Source of the DNA: Vreelandella malpeensis
GTDB lineage: Bacteria > Pseudomonadota > Gammaproteobacteria > Pseudomonadales > Halomonadaceae
Direction: 5' to 3'
Length of the DNA: 64,000 bases
Assembly: GCF_020622355.1 (NCBI RefSeq)
Contig: NZ_WHVL01000001.1
Span: 310,001 to 374,000, forward strand
Shown: positions 1-8,996 of the stretch, in pieces
How positions within the stretch are numbered: position 1 is the stretch's first letter
Layout: each line of letters starts with the position of its first letter
The notes under the pieces: model-generated
The model's database searches: none
What the model was told of the DNA's origin: nothing
What the model saw: the letters and a program-made list of their open reading frames with translations, nothing else
Program-made: the position numbers and the translations under genes

Positions 1-492
1 TGGAGCGAGGCGCTCAAGCCCTGGCTCAAGCAGGCCCGTGCACGCGATATCGCCATGCTCGGCGTGTGCTACGGTCACCAGCTGATGGCGGAAGCCTTCG
101 GCGGCGAGGCCGGCAACCACCCGAAGGGGCGCGAGGCGGGTACTTTCATGGTCGAGCGTACTGACGCCTCCGACCGTGATGCGCTGTTCAGCCAGTTGCC
201 CTCGCGTTTCAAGGCGCACCTGACCCATGGCCAAACGGTGCTGCGCGCACCGAGCGATGCCGTGATTCTCGCCTGCAACGACCACGACGGCCACCAGGCG
301 CTGCGTTACGGCACGCGCCAATGGAGCGTGCAGTTCCATCCAGAGTTCGACACCGACATCATGCGCGCCTATCTCGATCGCGTGAGCGACGCACTGATCG
401 AGCAGGGCGAGGACGTTGGCGCCTTGATTCAGGGCATCGCGCCCACCCCTCACGCCAGCAGCCTGCTCGAGCGCTTCACGCGTCTCTTGTAG
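1..492 (+). CDS. Glutamine amidotransferase, class I (partial, 5' end outside window)
   Basis: The frame is open from base 1, so the start lies upstream of the window; 163 residues are visible. They show the class I amidotransferase core: the nucleophile cysteine in GVCYGHQ near residue 23, and the histidine/glutamate of the triad in QFHPEFD near residue 115. This type (GMP synthase-like, COG0518) removes ammonia from glutamine or hydrolyses gamma-glutamyl bonds. No synthetase domain follows, so it is a stand-alone protein of the family found next to various metabolic genes, not GuaA itself. Its last 17 bases overlap the end of the convergent endonuclease V gene. The substrate cannot be told from the sequence. 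Confidence 0.85.
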   Translation, partial: WSEALKPWLKQARARDIAMLGVCYGHQLMAEAFGGEAGNHPKGREAGTFMVERTDASDRDALFSQLPSRFKAHLTHGQTVLRAPSDAVILACNDHDGHQALRYGTRQWSVQFHPEFDTDIMRAYLDRVSDALIEQGEDVGALIQGIAPTPHASSLLERFTRLL

Positions 493-1195
493 GCTCGACG
501 CTGGCCTTGCGGCGCTTCTCGTCGCGCCGCGAAGCGAGCCGGTCGGCCAGCCGCGTGGGTTCGGGCAGCTTGGTACGCCCGAGGCACCGCGTGACCCAGT
601 CAAGCGAGGTGGCAAGCGACAGCCGGTGCCCGGGCGACACGAAGATCGGCTTCACCTTCTCCCGCGAGCGCAGCACGGCGCCGATGGTCTCGCCCCGGGC
701 GGTCAGTGCGCTCCAGTCGCCGCGCTGCTCGCCCACCGGCTCGAAGCGCCCGTAAAGGCGCGACTTGGCGACACCGATGGTTGGAAGGTCCAGCCATAGT
801 CCCAGGTGCGCCGCCACGCCGAGCTTTCGCGGATGCGCGATCCCCTGGCCGTCGACCATCACCAGTTGCGGCGTTTGCGAGAGTTTCGCGAAGGCGCCCA
901 GGGCGGCGGGAATCTCGCGAAACGACAAAAGCCCTGGCACGTAGGGCATACGCGTGGGCTCGCGGTGAATCACCTGCTCGACCACCTCCAGCGTCGGCGC
1001 CTTGATCTCATTCCACTCGAGCAGTACCACCGCCGCCCGGGTGATCTCGCCGGCCTCCTCGAAGCCGATATCCACTCCGGCGATGTACGCCACCTCGTCG
1101 ATGCGGTCGGCGAGTTCCAGGCGCGTTGCGAGGCGCTTTTGCAGTGCGATGGCCTCGGCGGGCTCGAGATTCCATTCGTGCAACGGTGCGTCCAT
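476..1195 (-). CDS. nfi: Endonuclease V (deoxyinosine 3'-endonuclease)
   Basis: 239 residues, close to the usual length of about 220-240. The protein cuts the second phosphodiester bond 3' of deoxyinosine and so starts repair of deaminated adenine. The metal-binding triad of the family is visible: Asp42 in GVDIGF, Glu94 in SFREIP and Asp115 in MVDGQGIAHPR, followed by GVAKSRLYG. The start is supported by AGGAGGTGAC immediately before ATG. It lies downstream of deaD on the same strand but behind a strong terminator, so it probably has its own promoter. Its 3' end overlaps the amidotransferase gene tail to tail. Confidence 0.95.
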   Translation of the reverse strand: MDAPLHEWNLEPAEAIALQKRLATRLELADRIDEVAYIAGVDIGFEEAGEITRAAVVLLEWNEIKAPTLEVVEQVIHREPTRMPYVPGLLSFREIPAALGAFAKLSQTPQLVMVDGQGIAHPRKLGVAAHLGLWLDLPTIGVAKSRLYGRFEPVGEQRGDWSALTARGETIGAVLRSREKVKPIFVSPGHRLSLATSLDWVTRCLGRTKLPEPTRLADRLASRRDEKRRKASVEPTRDA

Positions 1196-1247
1196 GTCAC
1201 CTCCTGTCTATGGTGCCTCGCTAAGCCTAGAAGATTTCTCGGCGCAT

Positions 1248-1272
1248 AAAAAACCCCGCTCGAAAGCGGGGT
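1248..1272 (-). terminator. Rho-independent terminator of the RNA helicase gene
   Basis: Seven-bp GC stem (1254-1260 with 1265-1271) around a CGAA tetraloop, followed on the minus strand by six T. It begins about 30 bases after the stop of the helicase gene. Confidence 0.9.
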
Positions 1273-1302
1273 CTTATCAAGCCTTGAGCTTCAGGCTCAA
1301 GT

Positions 1303-3009
1303 TCAGGCGCGTTCGCGGCGGCGAACCGGCGCATCGCCATCGTTGCGGCGGCGGCGCGGTGCGCGCTCGGGGGCGCTGTCTTCGCTGATTTCCAGCGGAC
1401 GACCGGCCACCCGGGCGCGAGCCATCTTGGCTAGAATGCTGGCCGGCAGGCCGCTCGGCAGTTCCACCACCGAGAAGGCGTTGCGGATATCGATACGGCC
1501 GATACGCGCGCCTTCGATACCGCCTTCGTTGGCCAGCGCTCCGACCAGCTGGCCCGGCTTGACGCCGTCCTTGTGACCGACGGAGACGCGGTAGCGGGTC
1601 ATGCCTTCGCTCGGAGTATTCGAACGTTCGCGACGCGGCTTGGCGTCACGGCCGCCATCACGCGTCGGACGCTCCTTGCGCGGTGCCTGCAGACGACCGA
1701 TCGGCGCTTCGTCGGCACGGGCCATGGCGGCGAAGGCGCAGGCAAGCTCAATGGCGTCGTGGCCTTCCTCGACCAGACGCTCGACCAGCGCGCGCTGTTC
1801 GTCGGCGCCCTTGGTCAGGGCCGCCACCACGCGGTGATGGAACACCTCGTCGCGGTGGGCGCGAATGGCGCTCTCGTCCGGCAGCGGCATTTCGGTCATC
1901 TTCTGACCGGTGGCCTGCTCCATCCAGCCCACCTTGCGGCCTTCACGGAAGCCGGCGAAGGTGATCGCGATACCGCTGCGTCCGGCACGACCGGTACGGC
2001 CGATGCGGTGAGTGTAGGCTTCGGCGTCCTGGGGCAGGTCGTAGTTGACCACGTGGGTGATGCGCGGAACGTCGAGACCGCGAGCGGCGACGTCGGTGGC
2101 GATCAATACGTCCACCTTGCCGCGCTTCAGGCGGGTGATGGTGCGCTCGCGCAGGCTTTGATCCAGATCACCGGACAGGCCGGCGGCGTTGACGCCGCGC
2201 GCGGTGAGCTGCTCGACCAGCGTGGTGCACGCCGCGCGAGTACGCACGAAGACGATCGCCGCATCAACGGGCTCGACTTCGAGGATGCGCGCCAGCGCTT
2301 CAAGCTTGGCACCGCCATCGACACGCACCAGGCGCTGCTCGATGTTGTCGCCGGTGGTGGTCTTGGACTCGATGGCCACCTTCACCGGGTCGACCAGGTA
2401 ACGGTTGACGATGCGCTCGATCTCCGCCGGCAGGGTCGCCGAGAAGAACACGCGCTGGGCATTCTGCGGGGTGTCGGCGACCACGCGCTTGACGTCGTCG
2501 ATGAAGCCCATGCGCAGCATCTCGTCGGCTTCGTCGAGGACCAGGGCGGAGAGGCCGTCGAGTTTCAGGCTGCCGCGATCCAGGTGGTCGATGATGCGTC
2601 CGGGGGTGCCGACCACGACCTGGGCACCGCGCTTCAGGGCGCCGAGCTGCTCGCGATACTCCTGACCGCCGCACAGCGTGGCCACTTCCAGACCCTTGAG
2701 GTTCTGGCCGTACTTGCTGAACGAGACCGCCACCTGCTGGGCGAGCTCACGGGTCGGTGCCATCACCAGCACCTGGGGTTCGCGACGGTCAAGATCGAGG
2801 CGAGAGAGAAGCGGCAGTGCAAAGGCAGCGGTCTTGCCGGTGCCGGTCTGGGCCTGGCCCAGCATGTCGCGGCCTTCCAGCAGCGCAGGAATGGTTTGCG
2901 CCTGGATAGGCGAAGGAGTCTGGTAGCCCTGTGCTTCAACAGCAGAAAGAACGGCAGGCAGCAGAGCCAGATCGCCGAAGCTCGGCGAGGCGACAGAAGT
3001 CGAGGTCAT
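1303..3009 (-). CDS. deaD: ATP-dependent DEAD-box RNA helicase, DeaD/CsdA type
   Basis: 568 residues. It unwinds RNA duplexes in ribosome assembly and mRNA decay, especially in the cold. Motifs in order: Q motif (TPSPIQAQTI, 31-40), Walker A AQTGTGKT (53-60), PTRELA (85-90), DEAD (159-162), SAT (189-191), and HRIGRTGRAGR near 330. A DbpA-like RNA-binding domain lies at about 470-545, and a basic Arg-rich tail ends in RRRERA. The DbpA domain separates DeaD from the shorter RhlE/RhlB proteins. AAGGTG lies upstream of the ATG. The 5' leader is long and holds two stable hairpins, which fits the post-transcriptional control known for cold-shock helicases, though that is inference here. Confidence 0.93.
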   Translation of the reverse strand: MTSTSVASPSFGDLALLPAVLSAVEAQGYQTPSPIQAQTIPALLEGRDMLGQAQTGTGKTAAFALPLLSRLDLDRREPQVLVMAPTRELAQQVAVSFSKYGQNLKGLEVATLCGGQEYREQLGALKRGAQVVVGTPGRIIDHLDRGSLKLDGLSALVLDEADEMLRMGFIDDVKRVVADTPQNAQRVFFSATLPAEIERIVNRYLVDPVKVAIESKTTTGDNIEQRLVRVDGGAKLEALARILEVEPVDAAIVFVRTRAACTTLVEQLTARGVNAAGLSGDLDQSLRERTITRLKRGKVDVLIATDVAARGLDVPRITHVVNYDLPQDAEAYTHRIGRTGRAGRSGIAITFAGFREGRKVGWMEQATGQKMTEMPLPDESAIRAHRDEVFHHRVVAALTKGADEQRALVERLVEEGHDAIELACAFAAMARADEAPIGRLQAPRKERPTRDGGRDAKPRRERSNTPSEGMTRYRVSVGHKDGVKPGQLVGALANEGGIEGARIGRIDIRNAFSVVELPSGLPASILAKMARARVAGRPLEISEDSAPERAPRRRRNDGDAPVRRRERA

Positions 3010-3557
3010 TAATCACACCTTGGTAGGCCGGCAGGGGCCGGCAAAAAACGTCATGAGCGTCTTCGACACGTCAAGCAGCGCAAGGCGCTGTTCACGAACT
3101 CCGCCCTGCGGAGGATCAACTGAAGGAGTCAAAGACGCCGGTCGCACCCAGCATTCGGAAGCAGATAACGATGACAATGAAACGTATCTGCCAACCGTCG
3201 TGGCGACCTTCTGCGTCGATTTCACCCGACTGGTGAAATGCTAAAAACGCGCCATCTTCACAGCAATGAACATCTCTTGGGATGTTCCCGCAAGCGGAGC
3301 CGTATAGTGCTTAGTCAATAGTGCATAGCATCTACGGGCTTTTACGCTTACCGTCTTGATGGAGGGGTCAACACATGCGAGGAGAGCGGATACTAACACT
3401 TCACCACTTGACTGGCTAGCCTTTTCGCTTTAACCGACATGCACCTTCGAACTTGCGCTTGTCGATGTATCGTCTAAGATTTTTATGGCAACACCGATTT
3501 ACGGCTTCCGGCCGCAGCTTAACGAATGTACCAAGGAATGTACCAAGGAGTGACGCC
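3010..3557. other. Divergent intergenic region between deaD and csbD
   Basis: 548 bases with no convincing gene. Two perfect hairpins lie on the deaD side: 3099-3113 (CTCCGC/GCGGAG, triloop) and 3219-3239 (8-bp stem ATTTCACC/GGTGAAAT). They could be leader structures of deaD. The csbD side ends in a tandem 12-base repeat that carries its ribosome binding site. Confidence 0.6.
3524..3547 (+). repeat. Tandem 12-bp duplication (GAATGTACCAAG, two copies)
   Basis: Two exact head-to-tail copies, 3524-3535 and 3536-3547. The second copy runs into the Shine-Dalgarno AAGGAG of csbD; the first carries a near copy of it (AAGGAA). It looks like a recent small duplication in the translation start region. 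Confidence 0.9.
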
Positions 3558-3755
3558 ATGAACTGGGACCAGATCGAAGGTAAATGGACCGAGATGAAAG
3601 GCAAGGCGCGCGCCAGCTGGGGTGAGCTGACCGATGACGAACTCGATCAGATCGGCGGCAAGAAGGATCAGCTGGTAGGCAAGCTCCAGCAGAAATATGG
3701 ACTCGAGCGCGAGCAAGCGGAAAAGCGTGCCGACGACTGGGCCAACGGCCTGTAG
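3558..3755 (+). CDS. CsbD family small stress-response protein
   Basis: 65 residues, the normal size for this family. It starts with the typical MNWDQIEGKW and continues with a highly charged helical segment containing the repeated pattern ..G.KDQL.GK.... CsbD-like proteins accumulate in stationary phase and under general stress; their molecular function is unknown. The ATG at 3558 was chosen over longer in-frame starts because AAGGAG sits seven bases upstream and the family begins here. The preceding 12-bp tandem repeat duplicates part of the ribosome binding site. The gene is monocistronic or cotranscribed with the PRC-barrel gene 156 bases downstream. Confidence 0.92.
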   Translation: MNWDQIEGKWTEMKGKARASWGELTDDELDQIGGKKDQLVGKLQQKYGLEREQAEKRADDWANGL

Positions 3756-3911
3756 AATTCACGACCGGGTCTGGCGCAGGACGCGCCGCCCCGGCCTCTA
3801 TCGACCCGCAACGAACGAGGCGGTCGTATCCGGACAGGCATCGATGGCAAACAAGGCCATTGCCAATGATCCGCCGAGGTTACAAGCCATTTTGGTGACA
3901 AGGAGTTCAAT

Positions 3912-4418
3912 ATGCGTAAATCACTGCTACTGACGGCCATGAGCACTGCCCTGCTGGCAGGACTGTCACTCGATGCCCAGGCCCAGACCACCGCCCAGGA
4001 GCCGCAAGGCGTCTACTCGGCCGAGGACATCCTCGATGCCGACGTCTATTTCGCCAACGGTTCGGGCGAAGAGATCGGTGACGTTGACGACATTCTTTTC
4101 GACGACGACATGCGTATCACCGCATTGGTCATCGAAAGTGGCGCGGTACTCGGCCTTGGCGGTCGCGAGATCGTGGTCGGCACCGACTACTTCACCCTCG
4201 AGACCAGCACCGAAGGCGATGGTGAAACCGAGCACCGCATCATGCTCTCGGCCACTCCGGAAGAAGTGGAAGATTTCCCCGCTTATGATCGCGATTGGTG
4301 GGAGCAGACCCAGGCCAATGCTCGCGAAGCCTGGCAGACCACCCGCGACGGTGCCGAAAGCGCCTGGCAGCGTACCCGGGAAGCGTTCAGCGACGACGAC
4401 GCCCCCGAACAGCAGTAA
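3912..4418 (+). CDS. Exported PRC-barrel domain protein
   Basis: 168 residues. Residues 1-25 form a Sec signal peptide ending in DAQAQ. A PRC-barrel-like region follows at about 35-105, with the motif GEEIGDVDDILFDDD typical of periplasmic PRC-barrel proteins. The C-terminal 45 residues are helical, with Trp recurring every 11-12 residues (WWEQTQ, AWQTT, AWQRT). The mature protein is strongly acidic, common in halophiles. AAGGAG lies eight bases before the ATG. Neighbouring CsbD suggests an envelope or osmotic-stress role, which is inference. A strong terminator follows. Confidence 0.85.
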   Translation: MRKSLLLTAMSTALLAGLSLDAQAQTTAQEPQGVYSAEDILDADVYFANGSGEEIGDVDDILFDDDMRITALVIESGAVLGLGGREIVVGTDYFTLETSTEGDGETEHRIMLSATPEEVEDFPAYDRDWWEQTQANAREAWQTTRDGAESAWQRTREAFSDDDAPEQQ

Positions 4419-4463
4419 GCGCTTGCTGACCAAGCTTTGCCACGCCGAATGCAGAAGGCGAAT

Positions 4464-4500
4464 GCAGAAGGGCCGCCCACCGGGCGGCCCTTCTGCGTTT
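4464..4500 (+). terminator. Rho-independent terminator after the PRC-barrel gene
   Basis: Fifteen-bp perfect stem (4464-4478 with 4482-4496) with an ACC loop, followed by GTTTT. Its position also suits the convergent gene ending at 4515, but the T-run is only on the plus strand. Confidence 0.88.
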
Positions 4501-4514
4501 TGGCATGACTTGGC

Positions 4515-5519
4515 TCATGCCGACCGTGAACGAATGCCAGCTCCTGGAAGGCGCTCCCGGTCATGAGGGCAATCGAAATCGAGTGCCGGCCCGACGGGCA
4601 CGATGCGAGTGGGGTTGATGTTATCGTGGCTGTAATAGTAGTGGCGCTTGATGTGGTCCATGTTCACGGTGTCGGCCACGCCCGGCCACTGGTACAGCTC
4701 ACGCAGGTAGTTCGAGAGCTGCGGATAATCCTCGATGCGCCGGACGTTGCACTTGAAGTGGCCGTGATACACCGCATCGAAGCGCACCAGGGTGGTGAAC
4801 ATGCGAATGTCGGCCTCGGTCAGCCACTCGCCCGCCAGGTAGCGATTGGTCTCCAGACGCTGCTCGAGACGGTCGAGCGCGGCGAAGAGCGCCTTGACGT
4901 GCTTCTCGTACACTGACTGTTCGGTCGCGAAACCCGCCTTGTAGACCCCATTGTTGACGTTATCGTAGACGTCGGCATTGATCTCGTCGATCGTGGCGCG
5001 AAGGTCCTGCGGGTAGAAGTCGAGCGTATTGCCGGTCAACTCGTCGAAGGCGCCGTTGAACATGCGCACGAGATCCGCCGACTCGTTGTTGACGATGGCC
5101 TGGCGCTGCTTGTCCCACAGTACCGGCACCGTGACGCGCCCCGTGTAGTGCGAATCGGTCTTTGTATAGAGCTCGTAATGGTAGCGGGCGCCATTGACGG
5201 GATCGCCACTCGAGCCTTCCGCCTCGTCGTAGGTCCAGCCCTTGTCGAGCATCAAGGGGCTTACGTGGGAGACGCCGATCAACTCGTCGATCCCTTTGAG
5301 CTTGCGCATGATCAGCGTCCGATGCGCCCAGGGGCAGGCGAGCGATACATAAAGATGGTAGCGCCCCTTCTCGGCGGGAAAGCGCTTGCCTTCGTGATCG
5401 GCGGGCGCGCCCTCGCCTACCCAGTCGCGCAGCTTGGCCGACTCGCGAACGAACTCTCCGCCGCTTTTCTTGGTGTCGTACCACTGATCGACCCACTCAC
5501 CTTCTACCAGCAATCCCAT
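4515..5519 (-). CDS. yqjG: Glutathionyl-hydroquinone reductase (Xi-class glutathione transferase)
   Basis: 334 residues, matching the YqjG/PcpF family. It reduces glutathionyl-hydroquinones to hydroquinones with glutathione, protecting against quinone stress. The catalytic cysteine is Cys62 in SLACPWAHR, the family signature. The N-terminal thioredoxin-like domain is about 45-160, and the helical domain follows with LTEADIRMFTTLVRFD near 230-245. AAGGAG lies seven bases before the ATG. A LysR regulator gene lies 76 bases upstream on the same strand and may control it; that is inference from position. Confidence 0.93.
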   Translation of the reverse strand: MGLLVEGEWVDQWYDTKKSGGEFVRESAKLRDWVGEGAPADHEGKRFPAEKGRYHLYVSLACPWAHRTLIMRKLKGIDELIGVSHVSPLMLDKGWTYDEAEGSSGDPVNGARYHYELYTKTDSHYTGRVTVPVLWDKQRQAIVNNESADLVRMFNGAFDELTGNTLDFYPQDLRATIDEINADVYDNVNNGVYKAGFATEQSVYEKHVKALFAALDRLEQRLETNRYLAGEWLTEADIRMFTTLVRFDAVYHGHFKCNVRRIEDYPQLSNYLRELYQWPGVADTVNMDHIKRHYYYSHDNINPTRIVPVGPALDFDCPHDRERLPGAGIRSRSA

Positions 5520-5595
5520 GTCGCGTCTCCTTGGCCATTCATCGTTACTTACTGAATCAGCATACTTTGCGCCGCTGCAGCCTCAAGCGCATGTT

Positions 5596-6516
5596 TTACG
5601 CGGTTTCGTTCGATGAAATAGAATCCTGGGGACACTCGGCGATCACCGCTTCCTTGAGCGCCTGCGCCATGGCATGGGTGGCAGGTCCGGCACGATCGCG
5701 ATCCTTGAAGATCAACTGAAATGGCGCCTCGCGAACGCCGCCGGCCACCAGCGGCAGCGGCTTGAGATCGCCCCGCTCGAGTTCTTGAGCGATACGGGTG
5801 ATCGGCATCCAGGCAAAGCCCAGGCCGCGCTTGATCATGTCGAGCGAGGTATTGAGGTGGCTCACCGTCCAGCGTTGCTCGGCCTTGAGCCAGCCCGCAT
5901 TGGCGGATTGGCGCACTGCCGAATCCCTCACCACCAGTTGGCGATATTGCGCCAGGTCACGCAGATCGAGAGAGCGCCCGAGCTTGTGCAGCGCGTGGCT
6001 CGGATGGGCGACGGCGATGAAGCGCACGCCGACCAAGGGCTCGCCGAGAAACCCCGGAACGTCCAGGCCGCAGATCACCAGGTCCGCGCGGCCGTCCTGC
6101 AGCATTTCGACCCCGCCATTGAGCACGCTTTCATGAAGCTGCACCCTTACCTGTGGGTAGGCGGCAGAAAAGCGCTCCAGCGCCTTGGCCTGAGCATCCG
6201 CGGGGAACACCTGGTCGATGGCGACCACCACCTCCGCCTCCAATCCTTCCGCCAAGCGTGACGCCACGTCCTCAAGGGATGCCGCGCTCTCGATCAACTG
6301 GCGCGCGCGCCGTAGCAGCAGTTCGCCAGCCTCGGTCAGGCGTACCTGGCGGCCAACCGGTTCGAGCACTTGAACCCCGAGCTGCTCTTCGAGCTTGTGA
6401 ACGGCGTGATTGAGCGTAGAAGGGCTCTTGTGAATGGCTTCGGCGGCGCGGGCGAAGCCGCCATGATCCACTACGGCGGCCAACATGTGCCACTGTGCGA
6501 GTGTTACCCGTGACAT
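5596..6516 (-). CDS. LysR-family transcriptional regulator
   Basis: 306 residues, typical length. Residues 1-60 form the winged helix-turn-helix (AAVVDHGGFARAAEAIHKSPSTLNHAVHKLEEQLG), here with the usual Ala-rich recognition region. Residues 90-295 are the periplasmic-binding-protein-like effector domain. GAGGAA precedes the ATG. It is transcribed toward the glutathionyl-hydroquinone reductase gene and away from the M23 peptidase gene, across a long AT-rich spacer. The effector is unknown; regulation of the reductase is plausible because of adjacency. Confidence 0.88.
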   Translation of the reverse strand: MSRVTLAQWHMLAAVVDHGGFARAAEAIHKSPSTLNHAVHKLEEQLGVQVLEPVGRQVRLTEAGELLLRRARQLIESAASLEDVASRLAEGLEAEVVVAIDQVFPADAQAKALERFSAAYPQVRVQLHESVLNGGVEMLQDGRADLVICGLDVPGFLGEPLVGVRFIAVAHPSHALHKLGRSLDLRDLAQYRQLVVRDSAVRQSANAGWLKAEQRWTVSHLNTSLDMIKRGLGFAWMPITRIAQELERGDLKPLPLVAGGVREAPFQLIFKDRDRAGPATHAMAQALKEAVIAECPQDSISSNETA

Positions 6517-7258
6517 TTCGATTTCCTCGACGCTAGAAGCGAGTGAAAACGCTTAAATTCGAAAAAACCTTACCAGAAGGGTAGTAGTGTCGAATAGACA
6601 TCACTACCTTAATCCTTATTAATTCAGCTCATAAATAAAAAATAGTAGGGAACTTTTAAAAAAAGGTATATAAGGTGCAAGAGCCTGCCGAGGCGCAATG
6701 CCAAAAGCGGTAAAATCCAGAATTTTACAAAAAATAACCAAAAGACACTTTTTGAAAAAAACAGCCGTTTTCGATGCGGCTACACGACATCTCGAATCGA
6801 TGAATAATAAATTTTTCCCTGTTGTTTGACCTTGAAGACGATACGCCTTGTATAGGTTATTGAGTAAGTGCGTTCGCCGACCGCCTGGTCGATCCCGCAA
6901 GCCGTTTCTTTTCGCTCCCACAGTGGAGCTGCTGCCATACACGTGAACTCAAGTAAGTATTTTATGCTTCATGAGCTTTTTTATTAGCCTGCTTCATTAG
7001 ATCGCGAGGAAATGATACAAGAAAAAAACCTTGTACAACATGAAGTCAGCTCTTCGAACTCAACCTGCCCTATTAAAGGAAGGTTAGCAAACACTGTTCT
7101 AAAATATTCCTCTTCGAACGATACTTTCGCCTTCGAGCGAAAGTCCATTTTCTGTATGCAAACACAGTCTATTCACCCCAGAGACCTTGGGGTATGGTTC
7201 CCGAGCTTATTCATTTTTACCTTGCGTTTTCACCTAGAACTCGGCGGCCCATTTACTC
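6517..7258. other. AT-rich gene-free divergent intergenic region
   Basis: 742 bases, clearly poorer in GC than its neighbours, with many A and T runs. No reading frame resembles a known protein or matches the GC-rich codon use around it. Hairpins seen: 6580-6608 (12-bp stem with one mismatch), 7123-7144 (perfect 8-bp stem ACTTTCGC/GCGAAAGT) and 7175-7193 (6-bp stem). It must hold the promoters of the LysR and M23 genes. A small RNA cannot be excluded. Confidence 0.7.
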
Positions 7259-8920
7259 ATGTTGCGAATCCTCCATTCGCTGCCCCGCACGCACAAATTG
7301 TTACTTTTACCCGTGGCCACCATGGTCACCGTGCTGGGCACACAGAAGCTTTTAACGACTTACCAAGACCTGAATCAACCGCATACCTCTTTGGAAAGCG
7401 TGCTCGTACCGCTTCCCAGCGACGGCGTGACCGCCGTGCCTTCGCTTCGCCAGGAGCGTGCACCGGTCGCCGAAGCGATCGACCGCGCCTCCCGCGCCCT
7501 CGACGCGACCCGCGAGCAGATCCCCCTGAGCGATCTCGCTGCCACCGAAATTATCGATCTCGACGTCATCTCGCGCGCTGAAGCGTCGATCTCCAGTGAA
7601 ATCGATGCCAAACCCGTTCTCGATGAAGGCGCCATCCACATGGCCGTGGTCTTCGGCACGGTTTCCAGTGGCATGCTCAATATCGACGAGCCGAGCGCCG
7701 ATGCCTCGGTCGAGATTGCCGATGCCACTTCCTACGAGGATTACGGTATCGAGCTGTTCGACGATATCTCCTTCCTCGAAATGGAGCTGGCCGCCGAAGA
7801 GCCCTACGTTCCCGAGTGGAAAACCCATATCGTTGCCTCCGGCGAAACCTTCGCCGCGATCGCCCAGGACGAGCTGGGCATGGGCTACAGCGAGGTCATG
7901 GCGCTTCTGGACGACATGTCGGATCCGCGCATTCTCACCAACTGGCGCGCCGGCAACAGCTTCGACTACCAGCTCGACGAGAATGGACGGCTTTTGTCGC
8001 TGCGCATGATGAAGAACATCCGCGACGGCGTCATGCTCGAGCGTGATACCGACAGCTTCGCCGTGACCGCCATCGAACGCGAGGGCGAGCCGGTCCAGCG
8101 TCTGTTCGCCGGCACCGTCAGCGGCAGCTTCGCCCGCTCGGCCCAGGCCACGGGCCTGTCCAGCGGCTCGGTCACGGAGCTCACCCGCGTGCTTGAGAAG
8201 AAGCTCGACTTCCGTCGTGACAGCCGCCGGGGCGACCGCTTCAACGTGCTGGTCGAGTCCGACATGATCGACGGCGAAGAGCTCGACGCGCGCGTACTGG
8301 CCGTTCACTACGAGGGCGAGCGGATGGATTTGACCATCGTTCGCAACGCCACCGACAGCAAGTTCTATACGCCCGAAGGTAGCGGCCTCGAGCCCGGCTT
8401 CGCGCGCTACCCGTTCGAAGGCAGCTACCGCCTGAGCTCGTCGTTCAACCCGCGTCGCAAGCACCCGGTGACCGGGCGCATCAGTCCGCACAACGGTACC
8501 GACTTCGCCATGCCGATCGGCACGCCCGTTGTGGCACCGGCGGACGGCCGCGTCGAGCGCGTCGCCAACCATGCCGCCGCCGGTCGCTACGTGGTCATCC
8601 GTCACGACAACGGCTACCGCACCCGCTATCTGCACCTTTCCCGCCCGCTGGTCAGCGTGGGTGAGCGCGTCACCATGGGCGAGCGCATCGCGCTTTCCGG
8701 CAACACCGGCCGCAGCACGGGCCCTCACCTGCATTACGAAGTCATCGTCAACAACTCGCCGGTCAATGCCATGACCGTAGAGCTGCCGGATTCGACGGGC
8801 CTGACCGGCGACACCCTGATCGCCTTCCAGAGCCAGGCCGAGCCGATGCTGGCCGCGCTCGAAAGCGGCGAGACCGGCACCGTCAACGTCGCCAACTACC
8901 AAGCCGGCGAGCGCGACTGA
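7259..8920 (+). CDS. Peptidoglycan DD-metalloendopeptidase, M23 family, with OapA/LysM-like domain
   Basis: 553 residues. An N-terminal membrane anchor at about 12-30 follows a basic start. An acidic linker comes next, then an OapA/LysM-like region at about 185-270. The C-terminal LytM/M23 domain (about 395-510) has the zinc ligands of the family in HNGTD and HLHYE. The protein resembles MepM, which cuts D,D-crosslinks so that new glycan strands can be inserted. No good ribosome binding site precedes the ATG; an internal ATG at 7322 would remove most of the anchor and is less likely. It shares a bidirectional terminator with the L,D-transpeptidase gene. Confidence 0.9.
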   Translation: MLRILHSLPRTHKLLLLPVATMVTVLGTQKLLTTYQDLNQPHTSLESVLVPLPSDGVTAVPSLRQERAPVAEAIDRASRALDATREQIPLSDLAATEIIDLDVISRAEASISSEIDAKPVLDEGAIHMAVVFGTVSSGMLNIDEPSADASVEIADATSYEDYGIELFDDISFLEMELAAEEPYVPEWKTHIVASGETFAAIAQDELGMGYSEVMALLDDMSDPRILTNWRAGNSFDYQLDENGRLLSLRMMKNIRDGVMLERDTDSFAVTAIEREGEPVQRLFAGTVSGSFARSAQATGLSSGSVTELTRVLEKKLDFRRDSRRGDRFNVLVESDMIDGEELDARVLAVHYEGERMDLTIVRNATDSKFYTPEGSGLEPGFARYPFEGSYRLSSSFNPRRKHPVTGRISPHNGTDFAMPIGTPVVAPADGRVERVANHAAAGRYVVIRHDNGYRTRYLHLSRPLVSVGERVTMGERIALSGNTGRSTGPHLHYEVIVNNSPVNAMTVELPDSTGLTGDTLIAFQSQAEPMLAALESGETGTVNVANYQAGERD

Positions 8921-8950
8921 GATCGCCTCGGTGAAGAAAGCCCTCTGACG

Positions 8951-8979
8951 AAAAAGCCGCCCCTCCGGGCGGCTTTTTT
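8951..8979. terminator. Bidirectional Rho-independent terminator
   Basis: Seven-bp GC stem (8956-8962 with 8967-8973), CTCC loop, flanked by five A on the left and six T on the right. It can therefore stop both the M23 gene and the convergent L,D-transpeptidase gene. Confidence 0.92.
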
Positions 8980-8996
8980 CATGCGTCCATTCTGGC

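Noticed and set aside
1573..3012. Long plus-strand frame antisense to the RNA helicase
   Set aside because: Shadow caused by GC-rich third positions; the helicase on the minus strand has all family motifs.
6619..6942. Open frame of 107 codons on the minus strand in the AT-rich spacer
   Set aside because: No family resemblance, no ribosome binding site, and composition typical of non-coding AT-rich DNA.
7012..7581. Open frame of 189 codons running from the AT-rich spacer into the M23 gene
   Set aside because: Its second half is the shadow of the M23 coding region in another frame; the first half has no coding signal.
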